Below, piece by piece: positions 36,951 through 48,025 of a stretch of 64,000 nt of DNA; the stretch's first letter is position 1; each line of letters starts with the position of its first letter. The notes beneath the pieces are model-generated. The model had not been told where the DNA came from, did no database searches, and saw nothing but the letters and a program-made list of their open reading frames with translations. The translations under genes and the position numbers were made by a program. This DNA comes from Alisma plantago-aquatica (lineage: Eukaryota; Streptophyta; Magnoliopsida; Alismatales; Alismataceae), in contig OY856409.1 in assembly GCA_963693085.1 (NCBI GenBank), forward strand, positions 1,332,016,415 through 1,332,080,414. The letters are read 5' to 3'.

Positions 36951-39480
36951 CTTTTGTGGGAATAAGGTCTAGAATTTGAAACTCTAGAATGGGTAGCTTT
37001 TCAAACCATACTCATTGAAAGTTTGATGCCCATAGCGGAGAGGAAGAGGAAAGGAGAGATTATGTTGAGCTCAATAAAGAAAGCCTATCGGTTGCAGGAT
37101 ATACCCAAAAATTTATAGTTTTTGAAAGTTATGCACCTATCAAAATGAGGAACTTGTCTCAGAGCATTATATTGATTGTCTAGCTGCCAACCTAACAACC
37201 CTCGTTATCATCTCCTATCCTAAAACCCTTGATGAGGCCCTAGACATGGCCCTTACCATGAAAAGGGATGAAGGTATGCAAAAACCTTCTGGCATGGGAT
37301 ACCTATGGTTAACTACCACTAACGAGGATATATATAGAAAACTTTCCCCTAGCCATAACAAGGGATTGTGGAAAGGGTTTTTTAAGAAAAGTAGGTCATA
37401 GAATTAATGAAAACCAATAGATGTTGCACCATCCAAGTGTAACACATATGGACAAGGCCATGAGGGATTATGTCATTGTATGAAACCAGTTTACTAAAAC
37501 TACAAGAAAAGGGCTATTTCATTGCCAAATGCCTTACTGCTTCCATCTTTTGCAATCGTTCAATGTGTTCTCCACCTACATAGGGGCATCACAATGCAAG
37601 GGTGTTTATTGTTAATGTTGAGGATGCTAATGCCAATCCAGTCGACTGATTAAAGATAACCTTAAATCAAATTCATTTGACATATATATCCATCCATATA
37701 CCCTAAATATTCATAATAATTAGTATTTGTAGGCATCATATTTCTTAATGGTCATCCTCCTAAACCATTATATGACTATGGATCTACATTTCCATTCATA
37801 CGATGAAATATGAAATTGGTGCTACATTTACAAATATTATCTAGGATATATTCTTGATGTGACAACTCCTAGAGGCAAAAGAATTACTACATTGCAAACA
37901 ACTATCGTCTTGCATTACAAATTCAAAGTATGACATTTCCTCAAATTTATACTCTTTTCTATGGAATATATTAATATTATAATCAGACTACATATACAAG
38001 TATTATAAACATATTGACTATAGGGAGAAGAGGGTGTTCATCTCTCCACCTAGTCTAATCATGTGGTGATCCCTAGTAGGATTCTTTAATAATGTTATAG
38101 TTTCCTCTCTCAAAGTGAAAACCTTATCTCAAAAGGCTACTAAGTCTTCTTTGCTTTAGTCTTAGTGACCAACATGAGTACCAACTTGTATAAAGTCTTG
38201 AGGTGGTACATGAGTTCCTAGATATATTTCTAGAGGAGATTCTTGGGCTTCCTCATGGTTGAGAAATTGAGTTCTCTATAGATCTTCTTCGTGGAAGCAC
38301 TACAAATTCTAGGGCCTCATATAGGATGGATCCTATTCAGTTACTAGAGCTAAAGAAATAGTTTTAGGAACTATTAGATAATAATTTCATTAGTCCAAGT
38401 GTTTCCCCTTGGGTTGCTCCTATTCTCTTGATATTTATTTAAGATAATTTTATGTGCATGTGTATTGACTACAATGTGTTGAAATTAGCTACCATAAAAA
38501 TAAATATCGTCTTTACCGCATTGATGACATCTATGATCAACTTCATATTGGAAAAAGTCGTATCCAAATTTGAGTTTCATTCTTCATATCATAAACTTAA
38601 AGTCAAGGATTGTGATGTTTCCAAAATTGCATTCCAAACTCACTGTAGACACTATGAATTTTCTAGTGATGCCATTTAGGTTAACCAACACACATGGTGT
38701 GTTTATGAATCTTATGAACAATTCCTTCCAACACTATCTTGATGAGTTCTAGTCATTTTATAGTTGATATTTGATATATTATAATTATATGGAGAAACAT
38801 CACAAACACTTGACAATTATTCTTGAAATCCTTCGAGCTCAAAAAATCTATGTGGAATTGTCTAAATGTAAATTTAGGATCCATAGGTTAGTTCCTTGGT
38901 CATGTTATTTCTGGGGGTAGTTTATCTTTAGACCGTTCTAAAGTGTCAGCTATTCTTAACTGGCAACATCCTCAGAATCAAATTTGGATTTTCTTGGGCC
39001 TAACTCGACATTATTGCCACTTCATCCCCGATTTATCTAAAGTTCTACTTTCTCTCACTAAGATTACTCAAAAGGATGAGAATTTTGTATGGTCATCTTC
39101 TTGTGAGTCCAATTTCGAGGAGCTAAAACAAAAGTTGACATCATAATCAGTTCTGACATTACCCTCTTGTAAAGAAGGGTTCATGATTTTCACTAACACT
39201 TTGAAGAACAATTTACATTGTGTTCTAGAGTAGGATAAGGAAGCAATGGCTTTTGTATCTAGGCAATCAAAATTAGATGAACTTAGTTATATAAATTGTG
39301 ATTTGGAACTAGCTGCAATTATCCATGCTATCAAACTTTGGAAGAACAACGTTTATAGGTTAACCTTTGATATCTTTACCAACCAAAAGAGCTTGAGATA
39401 CATCCTGACACAAGCTGACATGAACCTATGACAACATCAATGGTTCAAGTACCTAAAGTGTTATAAACATATAGCTTAGA
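36950..39480 (+). pseudogene. Ty3/gypsy gag-pol relic
   Basis: Heavily mutated but in correct order. At about 37,205-37,265, 'ISYPKTLDEALDMALTMKRD' resembles the end of a gag domain, and near 37,435 a decayed knuckle reads 'CNTYGQGHEGLCHCM'. Reverse transcriptase starts about 38,200 ('LDIFLEEILGLPHG', 'EFSIDLLRGSTTNSRASYRM', 'NNFISPSVSPWVAPIL'). It continues with 'MCMCIDYNVLKLATIKI' at 38,452 and 'FHSSYHKLKVKDCDVSKIAF' near 38,575. The next block, 'IWIFLGLTRHYCHFIPDLSK' (38,970 on), is the connection domain, and RNase H gives 'AMAFVSRQSK' and 'CDLELAAIIHAIKLWKN' (39,246-39,431). Many stops and frameshifts; no integrase or LTR found. It is older than the other elements. Confidence 0.85.
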
Positions 39481-39484
39481 TATT

Positions 39485-40145
39485 TTTCTATTGAATACAT
39501 AAAGTGTGGTGACCAATTCAATCAATTACACCACCACTCTTTATAATGATATATCTTAGGTTTTCTTTATATTGTACACTTAAAGTGTGGTGCACCTCTG
39601 ACTAATATACAATATGAAAAAAATGATATCTCATCAATAGTGTGAGGAGGATACGTTCTGTCCCATCGTGAAATGTGATGCATGGTCTTTATTTGTTGTT
39701 TTTGAACCCCTCCCCCATGTTCCCAACATGTTTCAACCTACAACTTGTACTGCAATCCACAACAAGATATACCAACTATGTAAAACTAATATACAACAAA
39801 ACAAATTTGTTTTGTTTTTTCAAGCCTAAACATATCGTGGTTAACAAAAATGGTGCTTCACTATACAAAATACATAAAGTGTAACTCATACGAAAACATT
39901 TTTGAGACCCATGTTACATGTACTTCAATGATCTAATGATACTAGATCACAAAGTCATTTCCATAGTTGTGACTACATGTTATTAAAGAATTACATGATA
40001 ATATTATAACAAAAAAATTGTGTATCTAATTGTTATATTTTGGATACTATAATTTATACATCAATATAAAGAAAAAGAGTAGTCACAAATATGATAATGT
40101 AGGAGGTGAAAGGGATCCTATCAATCATAAGGACATGTCATTATA
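39485..40145. other. Intergenic, nothing recognised
   Basis: Two short 'aaagtgtggtg' phrases occur at about 39,500 and 39,580. No gene is visible. Confidence 0.45.
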
Positions 40146-40149
40146 GATA

Positions 40150-40670
40150 ACTTGTAGGAACAACAGAGAGGAAGAAAAAAATATTTATAATACACGATAG
40201 GGCCACCCCTTAGCGAGTCCTATGTTAACCAACAAATCAATTTATATAAACTTATGGGCCAGAAACACACATCATTGAAGTTAAACCTTCTCACCTTGAT
40301 AGGTAGACAATATTAGAAGTTGTTAGTAAACTCTATATTTCTCAAGAAAAGATCATGACTACAAAGCCCATGAAAAGTTAAACTAATGTTTTGTCTAGAG
40401 TGGCAATTATAATAACCCTAAAGGCTCAACATAATGTGCCCATGCTAATAAGGCTAGTTAAGATTGAACATAATGCATCATTGTTTTCTTGAGCAAGAAA
40501 TATTAAACAATAACATAATTACAGAATAATGATCTCTTAAATGGAACTTATTATTCTTAACATAAATGATAAAGTCATCATAATAAGAAATGAATGTACG
40601 GTATACAAGACATGATCATAATATCAGACTAAGTCCATTGCATCATAATTTATAATGCTAGCATAGATGG
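40150..40670. repeat. Uninterrupted partner of the 29.97-31.64 kb repeat
   Basis: Matches both flanks of R1 copy A without the 1.15 kb insert. At the junction it reads 'tgttttcttgagcaagaaat', where the other copy has the insertion. Confidence 0.7.
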
Positions 40671-40674
40671 ACTT

Positions 40675-41540
40675 TCTCTAATTCTCACATTGCATGAAAT
40701 ATTATCATATACAAATTTGAAATAAAACATACATTACTTGCAAAAAGACCCACCAGCCCCAACTATGAGGAAGACCTTATAAGTCTTGATCAAACACCTA
40801 GTTCTTTATTTGCATTTTTATTCCTTCAATTTCCAAGGGTTAAGACGTGGTTTTGGTTCAGAAATTAGGGATTTTGAGGGTATTAGGTCATTTTTGTGCA
40901 TCCTTAACCCTCAAGGCTCACTAATCATCATAACTCTAAATGATTTTTGTGATTCACATATATTTTACCTAAAACATCACTTAGGCTTTCAAAACTTTCA
41001 TATTATTCCTCAATCAGATACACATTTTTAATGATCCTTTGCAAAAGAAAATCCTATAAGTGTTTCTTGATGGTCATATGTGCATCCATTTAGTATTGTA
41101 CATTTGATATTGTAATGTAAAGTAATGTACGCCATAATTTCATTTATGAAAACCTACAGAAAAGATCCATAATTGAATACTTATATAGAAAAGTTCAAAT
41201 ATTTTATGTAGAAAACATCATATTACCTTCTATAATTTTATATTTAAATATGAATACATTTACATTAGTTTTACAAAAAATGTTCCTTTACCTAATTCAA
41301 CTTTTTATTGATGTATTTCTCAAATTATATCTACATTTATTTTATTAGCATTATTTTTTTAGTAATTTTTTTAACCAACCTCGTAATTCTGGTAAAAAAA
41401 TGTTCTTATAATAAAAAAATATGTCTAACAGTTTCATATTATTTTTCATCAAATTTACATGAATAGCCAGTTTTTTGTTATGGATTTTGAACCTGGGCCA
41501 TATTATAGAAGATAAATAATTTTACATGATATTATAACAT
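40675..41540. other. Intergenic, nothing recognised
   Basis: AT-rich DNA with chance frames only. Confidence 0.45.
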
Positions 41541-41543
41541 ATA

Positions 41544-41796
<253 letters not shown>

Positions 41797-41800
<4 letters not shown>

Positions 41801-43000
41801 TTGAGTACAATCATTTTGATATTTGGGGTCCCTCTCAAGTTATGTACAAGGGTGTGCTAGATACATGATTACTTTTATTGATGACTTTTCAAGGAAAGTC
41901 TGGGTCTTCTTCTTAAATCATAAGTGTAAAATTTTTGAACATTTTAAGAAGGGAAAGACTTTGATTGAAAAGCAAATCAAAATTGTGTCAAGACATTAAG
42001 TACTGATAAGGATTTTTGCTCATCCGACTTCACAAATTGTTGCCAATATAAAGGCATTACCAAACATGGAACTGTTAGATATACAACACTACAAAATGGT
42101 TTTGTAGAGCATAAGAATAGAACACCCTTGGAGAGAGCAAGATGCATGTTGATTCATGTTGGACTTGGGGGAGAATTTCGGGCTGAAGCTATTTCTACAA
42201 CCACCTACAATTTAGCCTCTCTCTATCTACTCCACTAAGTTTCAAAATTCCAAAAAAGGTTTGATCTAATCATCCTTAGAACTACTCTAATCTCCATATT
42301 TTTTAGTTGTTAGCTTATGTATACTATAAAGATGGAAAACTTAACCCTAGGGCCAAGGACTACATTTTTCTAGGCTATGTTGAAGGTGTAAAATGTTACA
42401 AAATCTGGGGTTCACGAAGTCTCCAAAATTATTGATTAGAAGGAATGCCACCTTTGATGAGTCTGTTATGTTCTCAAATAAAATGATATTATTACTTCTT
42501 CTAAAACATGTCCTTCTCCTAGTGTCACCAAGCAGGTGGAACTAGAAATTGATGATGTGCCATCATCACCACATCGCAGTTTGATAAGTCCCATTACAAT
42601 TAAATAAGATACCTCTGATAATGTTGAAGACAATGTACTTGATGCACAATCCTATATTGCTTCTCATGAGAGAGAAAGAAGATAGATTAGGCCACAAACA
42701 AGATATTTAGATTACATCATTGCTTATTCTTTATCCACTTCCAGTGAGACCGGTGATGCTCGGGAGCCATCTAGTAATATTACAGTTGTAGTGTCTCCAG
42801 GTTCTTCTATGTGGGTTTCCGCTATGAAGGAAGAGATAGAATCTCTTCATAAAAAATAGATTTGGGAGCTTGTCAAGCCTTCTGTTGATAAAAAAAGATC
42901 ATCAAAAAAGATAGTCCTACTAATACGATGATAAAGTCATTACCAATTTCCACATTCAAAACCTGCCTAGACTTGGTTACCCTTCACAACTGACAATGAT
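41797..43000 (+). pseudogene. Ty1/copia integrase-pol relic with internal deletion
   Basis: The plus strand opens in the integrase core: '[10 protein letters not shown]', '[20 protein letters not shown]', then 'STDKDFCSSDFTNCCQYKGI' and 'TLQNGFVEHKNRTPLERARC', which contain the D and E parts of the D,D-35-E site in mutated form. It goes on to 'RRNATFDESVMFS', 'RRRIRPQTRYLDYIIAY' and the start of reverse transcriptase ('AMKEEIESLHKK-IWELVKP'). From there the sequence jumps at about 42,930 to the extreme C-terminus ('LPISTFKTCLDLVTLHN'). So nearly all of reverse transcriptase and RNase H is deleted. The 5' end is cut off at the TA microsatellite. Not functional. Confidence 0.85.
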
Positions 43001-43058
43001 GTCCTTAGGGTCTGGAGGAGAAGAAGTTTGCTGCTTTTCTTACAATATGCTGACTTTG

Positions 43059-43073
43059 AGACAAGGTGGAGAT
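43059..43073 (+). other. Copia polypurine tract
   Basis: 'acaaggtggagattt' follows the pol C-terminus, as in Tnt1/Retrofit-type elements, where 'CAAGGTGGAGATT' precedes the 3' LTR. Confidence 0.65.
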
Positions 43074-43590
43074 TTTTTATACCTCGAAGACTCCTAGTCT
43101 TAGTCCAATCTTACATGGTGTAGCAGTCCTAGTTTGGGTCTTGCCTTGATTTGAGTCCAACCCATGTTCTTACAGGATATGAATTAGTATTCCTATTTAG
43201 AGTTGGAGATGGATCTTTCTACATGCAACTTTGGTTTCTATTGAGTTTTAGAGTCCTAAAAGATTGTGTACTTCTTCTCAAAGCCTTATGGCATGGAGAG
43301 TATACATAGGACCCTTGGGGCATTGAGTTTTTTTTGTATTGAAAAGTACCAATGTATTGAATTGTATCAGGGAGTTCTTTCTCTTCTTTGGATGTAACCG
43401 TCTCAAGGTTTTTGACTTCTCTGTTTGAGAGTATCTCTTTGTTGTATCTTCTTACAATAGTAAAATTCTCTCTCCCATCGTGGAGCAGGTTTCTTAGATA
43501 GAACCACGCAAATATCAAATTTATTGTTTATGTAGATTGTTATTCTTCCTCTTGTTGTGTATGCTCGTTGTTTTTTCCACTACGCCGACA
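43074..43590 (+). repeat. 3' LTR of the copia relic
   Basis: The sequence begins right after the polypurine tract and ends near 'cgccgacaaca' at about 43,590, a typical copia LTR end. The start has lost the expected TG. It is about 515 bp long. No partner LTR is present in the window. Confidence 0.55.
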
Positions 43591-43800
43591 ACATATAGAA
43601 ATGTATCTTTGATCTTGAATATATATGCACCATTCTCCCTGTTGTGGTTGTGGCCTTACGTCTCTTTGGAATTGAGATGGTAGAAGGTGAGTGTGTCTCA
43701 TGTGTGTCTCATGCAATGTATTGGTTTCTTCGATTGATCAACCTTGGTACTATGATGATTCATGATATATAGTAAACAAAGTATTTGGCAAATATTATCT

Positions 43801-43950
43801 CCTCTTTTAGCACATAATATTTTGTATACGTAGTTGGACAACCAATATGGTTTCTTTTAGCACATACTATTTTGTATACGTAGCTGGACAACCTATATGG
43901 TTTCTTTTAGCACATACTATTTTGTATACGTGGTTGGACAACCAATATGG
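43801..43950. repeat. 50 bp tandem repeat, three exact-length copies
   Basis: Units 43,801-43,850, 43,851-43,900 and 43,901-43,950 share 'cttttagcacata', 'tattttgtatacgt' and 'ggacaacc.atatgg', with only a few substitutions. Non-coding. Confidence 0.92.
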
Positions 43951-44228
43951 TTCCAATGAGATTGAAAACAAAACATCAATCAGAATGCTGCATCTATATG
44001 AATAAAGTGATCTTACCGTATAGATATTTGTTAGAATATAAAATGCATTCTTATCCAAGATTGCTCAAGATTAAGTATAATAGTGATGATTCGAAGTGTC
44101 ATACAATTTTATTTGATCATATCAGAGATCATATACGCAATAGCAAGAAAAGGAAAATGAAACCCTCATTCAATCTGGTGGATAACTCAAGCACAACCCT
44201 AACCAGCCGATGGTTTGAGAAAAAAAGG

Positions 44229-45388
44229 TCACTCCGCGATCTGTAGCACTAGTGGAGTAGGGTACTTCTTACTACAATGGGCAGTGTGGTCACCCAGTTG
44301 CTGCGCGGAGGTGAAGTCCTTTCTGTAGCAATACTTGCATGGCTTAACATCTCCATTGAGATCCTCCGCATGGCTTTGTTCATTGATCGGCAAAGGAGGA
44401 ATCTTGGAGCCCAACTGCCGGGAGTTGAATTCCCTCAGCCGGACATGAGCTGGTTTTATGGTGTCTGTAGCCGGCGGTGGCTCTGTGGGTCCTCCACCCC
44501 CCTCTTGCGAGCCGAGTAGAACAGGAGCGGCGGCAGTGGCGGCTGCAACGCGATTGGCGACGGAGGGGTTGGGGAGCGCAGCAACCTGAACGGCAGCAGA
44601 GGAGCTGGTACGTATGGTTGAATGCCCATAGCCGGAGACGGTTGCTAAGAGGAGCTGGTACGTATGGTGTCTGTAGCCAGCGGTGGCGCGCGGTGCGGGT
44701 CGTCCACGCCCGCGGTTGAAGAAGTAGCGGGCAAACAGCAGTGATGTAGTCCTGTGGCGACGGCGGGGCGCAGGAGGGACGACAGGGGTGGATGCCGGAA
44801 ATCGGAGGTTTGGTGCAGTAGTTCCAGCAACTTTATGCACACAGCGGCAGTAGTTGAACCACTACGTCTGGATGTGCAATCGGAACTGCGGCGATCGGTG
44901 CCGGCAGTTGAACCCCTATGTCTCTAGCCAAAGACAGTTGCTGCAGCGCCGTAAGACCTCCATGCCCGTCTTGCACACCGAATAGAAGGGGAACGGCGGA
45001 AGCGGCGGACCCCCGAGTGTAACTCGAGAAGGGGCCGGTGTAGAGGAAACAGCGGAGTCCAATGGTGCGAACGTAACGCCGGCGTGAGGGGCGGCCGGGT
45101 GAACGGAAGCTGAGGAGGCCGGGAATGCAATCGGAGCTGCGCGCCTGCGGCAGTTGCAATCAGAGCTGCAGGCCGGGAATGGGGTTCTGCACCGTCGTGC
45201 ACGCCGAGTTCAACTGGAACTGCAGTGGCGGCCGGGGCCCGGAGTGCAAGCCTAGTGGCGGCGGAGGGTGTGGGGAGCACAACCAGAACGTCGCCGGCAA
45301 AGGAGTTCATCATCGCAACGGCAACCAAGGCCCGTGAATGGAAATCCAACGTCGCTAGCTTTTCCTGGATGCCCATCTTGCGTGGCAT
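44229..45388 (-). pseudogene. GC-rich gene relic with C2H2 zinc finger and repeated Ala/Gly modules
   Basis: An isolated GC-rich block on the minus strand. The likely start is at 45,388 ('MPRKMGIQEKLATLDF'). Three related modules follow in three different frames: 'AATAVPVELGVHDGAEP' (about 45,240), 'AASAVPLLFGVQDGHGG' (about 45,000) and 'AAATAAAPVLLGSQEGGGG' (about 44,540). The last frame (44,229-44,840, 203 codons) ends with 'KPCKYCYRKDFTSAQQLGDH' followed by 'TAHCSKKY'. That is a C-X2-C...F-X5-L-X2-H-X3-H finger resembling plant QALGGH-type fingers (QQLGDH here). Such proteins are usually nuclear DNA-binding factors. The frame changes suggest a broken gene, although introns might join the parts. 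The upstream promoter region is occupied by the fold-back structure at 45.44 kb. Confidence 0.45.
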
Positions 45389-45675
45389 TTGTAAGAGTTA
45401 GACGAAGGTCGTTTGCTTTCGCTCGGCTGATAATCAAGACCAAAAAATCAACATATTGCAGCAGTTTAATTACTAAAATTATGAATCAAAACTTAATTTT
45501 CAAAATATCACCGTTTACCGTTTGTGAGGTAATACGTCTCCAAAAAGATGTATTGCTCTTGGTGGAGCAAATACTTTACTTCAGAGATGAGGAGACATAT
45601 TATTACTTTAAAAAAGTAATACGTCCTAATGGGACACATTGCCTCTTTTGTTACTTTTTAATCATACCATGTACG

Positions 45676-45676
<1 letters not shown>

Positions 45677-45709
<33 letters not shown>
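45677..45709. repeat. (TA)n microsatellite
   Basis: Uninterrupted TA run of about 33 bases in the left arm of the fold-back structure. The facing position in the right arm has only a short TA run (47,740-47,757). Confidence 0.95.
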
Positions 45710-45711
<2 letters not shown>

Positions 45712-46020
45712 TAAACGAACATAATCTACATTAACTTATACACAATTCATTATATATTTTAAATAATACTTGAACATAATAAAATAATAATAAAATATTA
45801 TATTTCGTTCATATATAATATTTATAAATATATAAAGAAGTATTTAAAATTAATGGATACAATACTAAAATTATATAGTAACGTTCAAAATTATCAAAAT
45901 AAAATAAATATATATATATACATATATGTATATATATTTATTTGTAACTTAGAAAAAAGAAAAAGAAAACTAATATAACAACATATACCACACATTGATA
46001 TGCAATATACATATATATAT

Positions 46021-46023
46021 ATG

Positions 46024-46086
<63 letters not shown>
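46021..46086. repeat. (TA)n microsatellite left of MITE-A
   Basis: TA tract with two early interruptions that ends exactly where MITE-A begins. Confidence 0.95.
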
Positions 46087-46088
<2 letters not shown>

Positions 46089-46425
46089 GCCCATCTTTAT
46101 TGCCCACGGGGGTAGCTACCCGCCCACCCTTCCGACTACTTTTTTTCAAAAAAAAAATTTGCAATTGTAGAGCACTATTTTGTCTAGCTCTCCGAAAAAT
46201 TTTAGCCAAAAATAATATCATTTGCCCCTCCAAAATAAAAAAACCCGTCCTTATATATATCTGCTGTATATTTTGTACAGAGTTACTTTTTTGTCCAGCA
46301 GAGTTACTTTTTTGACACCATAGTTACTTTTTTTACAGCAGAGTTACTTTCTTAGTCAGGAGAGTTACTTTTTTGACTGTCGGGTAGCGAAAATCTAGGC
46401 TACCCGCACGGGTAATGAATGAATG

Positions 46426-46428
<3 letters not shown>
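46087..46428. mobile_element. MITE-A, 342 bp inverted-repeat element bracketed by (TA)n
   Basis: Starts 'gggcccatctttattgccca' and ends with the reverse complement of 'gggcattcattcattacccg'. Both ends then continue into GGGTAGC, giving an imperfect terminal inverted repeat of about 30 bp. TA repeats abut both ends. The interior carries five 'agttactttt' repeats (46,280-46,380). No open frame encodes a transposase, so it is non-autonomous. The superfamily is unknown. Confidence 0.75.
46280..46380. repeat. 20-21 bp array inside MITE-A
   Basis: Five units built on 'cagagttacttttttg' start at about 46,281, 46,302, 46,322, 46,342 and 46,363. Confidence 0.85.

Positions 46429-46487
<59 letters not shown>
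46429..46487. repeat. (TA)n tract between MITE-A and MITE-B
   Basis: Pure TA repeat of about 59 bases with no other sequence between the two elements. Confidence 0.95.
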
Positions 46488-46491
<4 letters not shown>

Positions 46492-46878
46492 AGGCTAGAA
46501 TACACTCGAGTGTATCCGGAGCAGAATACACTCAAGTAGTTTTTCATGATGCAATATTTTTTTGAAAATCTAATCCGTTGATCTTCTTAAACATCTCGTG
46601 AACAACTCATACGCAAAATTTGAGCACATTTGGATATGTATAGCTCATGTTATGAAGACCGCAAAAATTAAGCATTTCAAATTAGTTCCGCGTGTCGATT
46701 TTGTTGCCTTTGGATGAGTGACTTACACTCATTCAAATGAGCTCAAAATTTGTATGTAACCTAGTTATAGTATGACAGTGAAGATCAACGGTTTACATTT
46801 TGCAAAAAATAGTCTTGATATTCAAACACACTTGAGTGTATTCGTGCGATCCGTACACTCGAGTGTATTCTAGCCTGA

Positions 46879-46880
<2 letters not shown>
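46488..46880. mobile_element. MITE-B, 393 bp inverted-repeat element bracketed by (TA)n
   Basis: The ends are a perfect 27 bp terminal inverted repeat beginning 'AGTCAGGCTAGAATACACTC' and containing the palindrome TACACTCGAGTGTA. After an ~11 bp variable spacer, a second matched block 'aatacactcaagt' follows, so the repeat spans about 50 bp. TA repeats lie on both sides. There is no coding frame. A truncated relative is at 41,711-41,750. TA-flanked elements of this kind recall the rice Micron family, but the terminal sequence is not one I recognise. Confidence 0.85.

Positions 46881-46881
<1 letters not shown>

Positions 46882-46965
<84 letters not shown>
46882..46965. repeat. (TA)n microsatellite right of MITE-B
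   Basis: TA run of about 84 bases; beyond it the inner arm of the fold-back resumes. Confidence 0.95.
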
Positions 46966-46968
<3 letters not shown>

Positions 46969-48025
46969 CCATGATATATAATATCTAAAAATATAAACAT
47001 GTCAATTATGTAAAGTTAAACATACTAGAACAATAACAATGAACAATCAAATTAAAATATATGATAGATACAATTTTAAATAAAATAAAAAATCATAATA
47101 TATTTGATTTTTGTCATATTATGTTTTTATCTCAATTGGATAAAATGTTGTAAATTTTATTATGTTATTATGATTTATGTTAATACATTATTTTTTAAAC
47201 ATAATAAAAAGAATGCTCCATAATATATTATGATTTTTATGTGTTGAATTTATGATCATATGTATTATATATTTTATTTTGATTATCTATTGTTATTGTT
47301 CATGTATATTTACTTTATATAGTTGATATGTTAATTTTTTTATATATTATATATCATACCTTATATATGTATATATATGTATATATATTTGTGTGTGTGT
47401 ATTTTATGTGCACAAATGTGTCTTATATATTACTATATTAGTTTTTTATTTTAGTATTTTCTTATTTTTATTGCTACATTAGTTTTCTTTTCTTCTTCTA
47501 AATTTACAAATAAATTCATAAATATATAGATATTTGCTTTATTTCTATAATTTTAAACTTTATTACATAATTTTAGTATTGTATCCATTAATTTTAAATA
47601 TTTTTATTTACATTTATAAATATTAGGTACTAATAAATATAATATTTTGTTAATATTTTATTATCTTCTGGTATTATTTTAAATATATGGCTATTTGTAT
47701 ATAAGTTAAGGTAGATAATATTCGTTCAACAATTCAACATATATATATGTATATATGACATACATGGTATCCTAATTAAAAAAAGAAAATAAGAAAAGTA
47801 ATATGTCCTTACTAGGGCATTGATTTGATGGAGGCAATACGTCTCCATTCTGGACATTGTTTTTCTAAAGTAGCAATACGTTTTCCAAAGGAACATATTG
47901 GCCCCACTAGAAGCAATACATCCTCTTTGAGGTCAAATTATCTTAGAAACGTGCCATTTTAAAAATTAATTTCTAAATCGTATTATTTTGGTAATTAAAA
48001 TATCCAAACATGCTATTTTAGTTTT

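Larger units (their letters stand above)
45444..48025. mobile_element. Large fold-back (inverted repeat) element with insertions in one arm
   Basis: The left arm (about 45,444-46,010) pairs with the reverse complement of 47,385-48,025. The pairing includes a perfect 33-base block (45,842-45,874 with 47,567-47,599), 'taccatgta' near both inner ends, and 'aatacgt' phrases. An inner pair, 46,966-47,165 with 47,170-47,365, continues the symmetry to a centre near 47,168. The arms are diverged (roughly three quarters identical by eye) but collinear. The left arm is interrupted by about 0.9 kb (46,037-46,965) that holds two small elements and three TA tracts. The outer borders are uncertain by ~10 bases and I found no convincing target duplication. 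There is no coding capacity. It resembles fold-back or long-TIR Mutator-like elements. Confidence 0.75.

Noticed and set aside
45444..48025. Typical microRNA precursor
   Set aside because: The arms are hundreds of bases long and diverged, with transposon insertions. It is better described as a fold-back element; small-RNA data would be needed for any microRNA claim.
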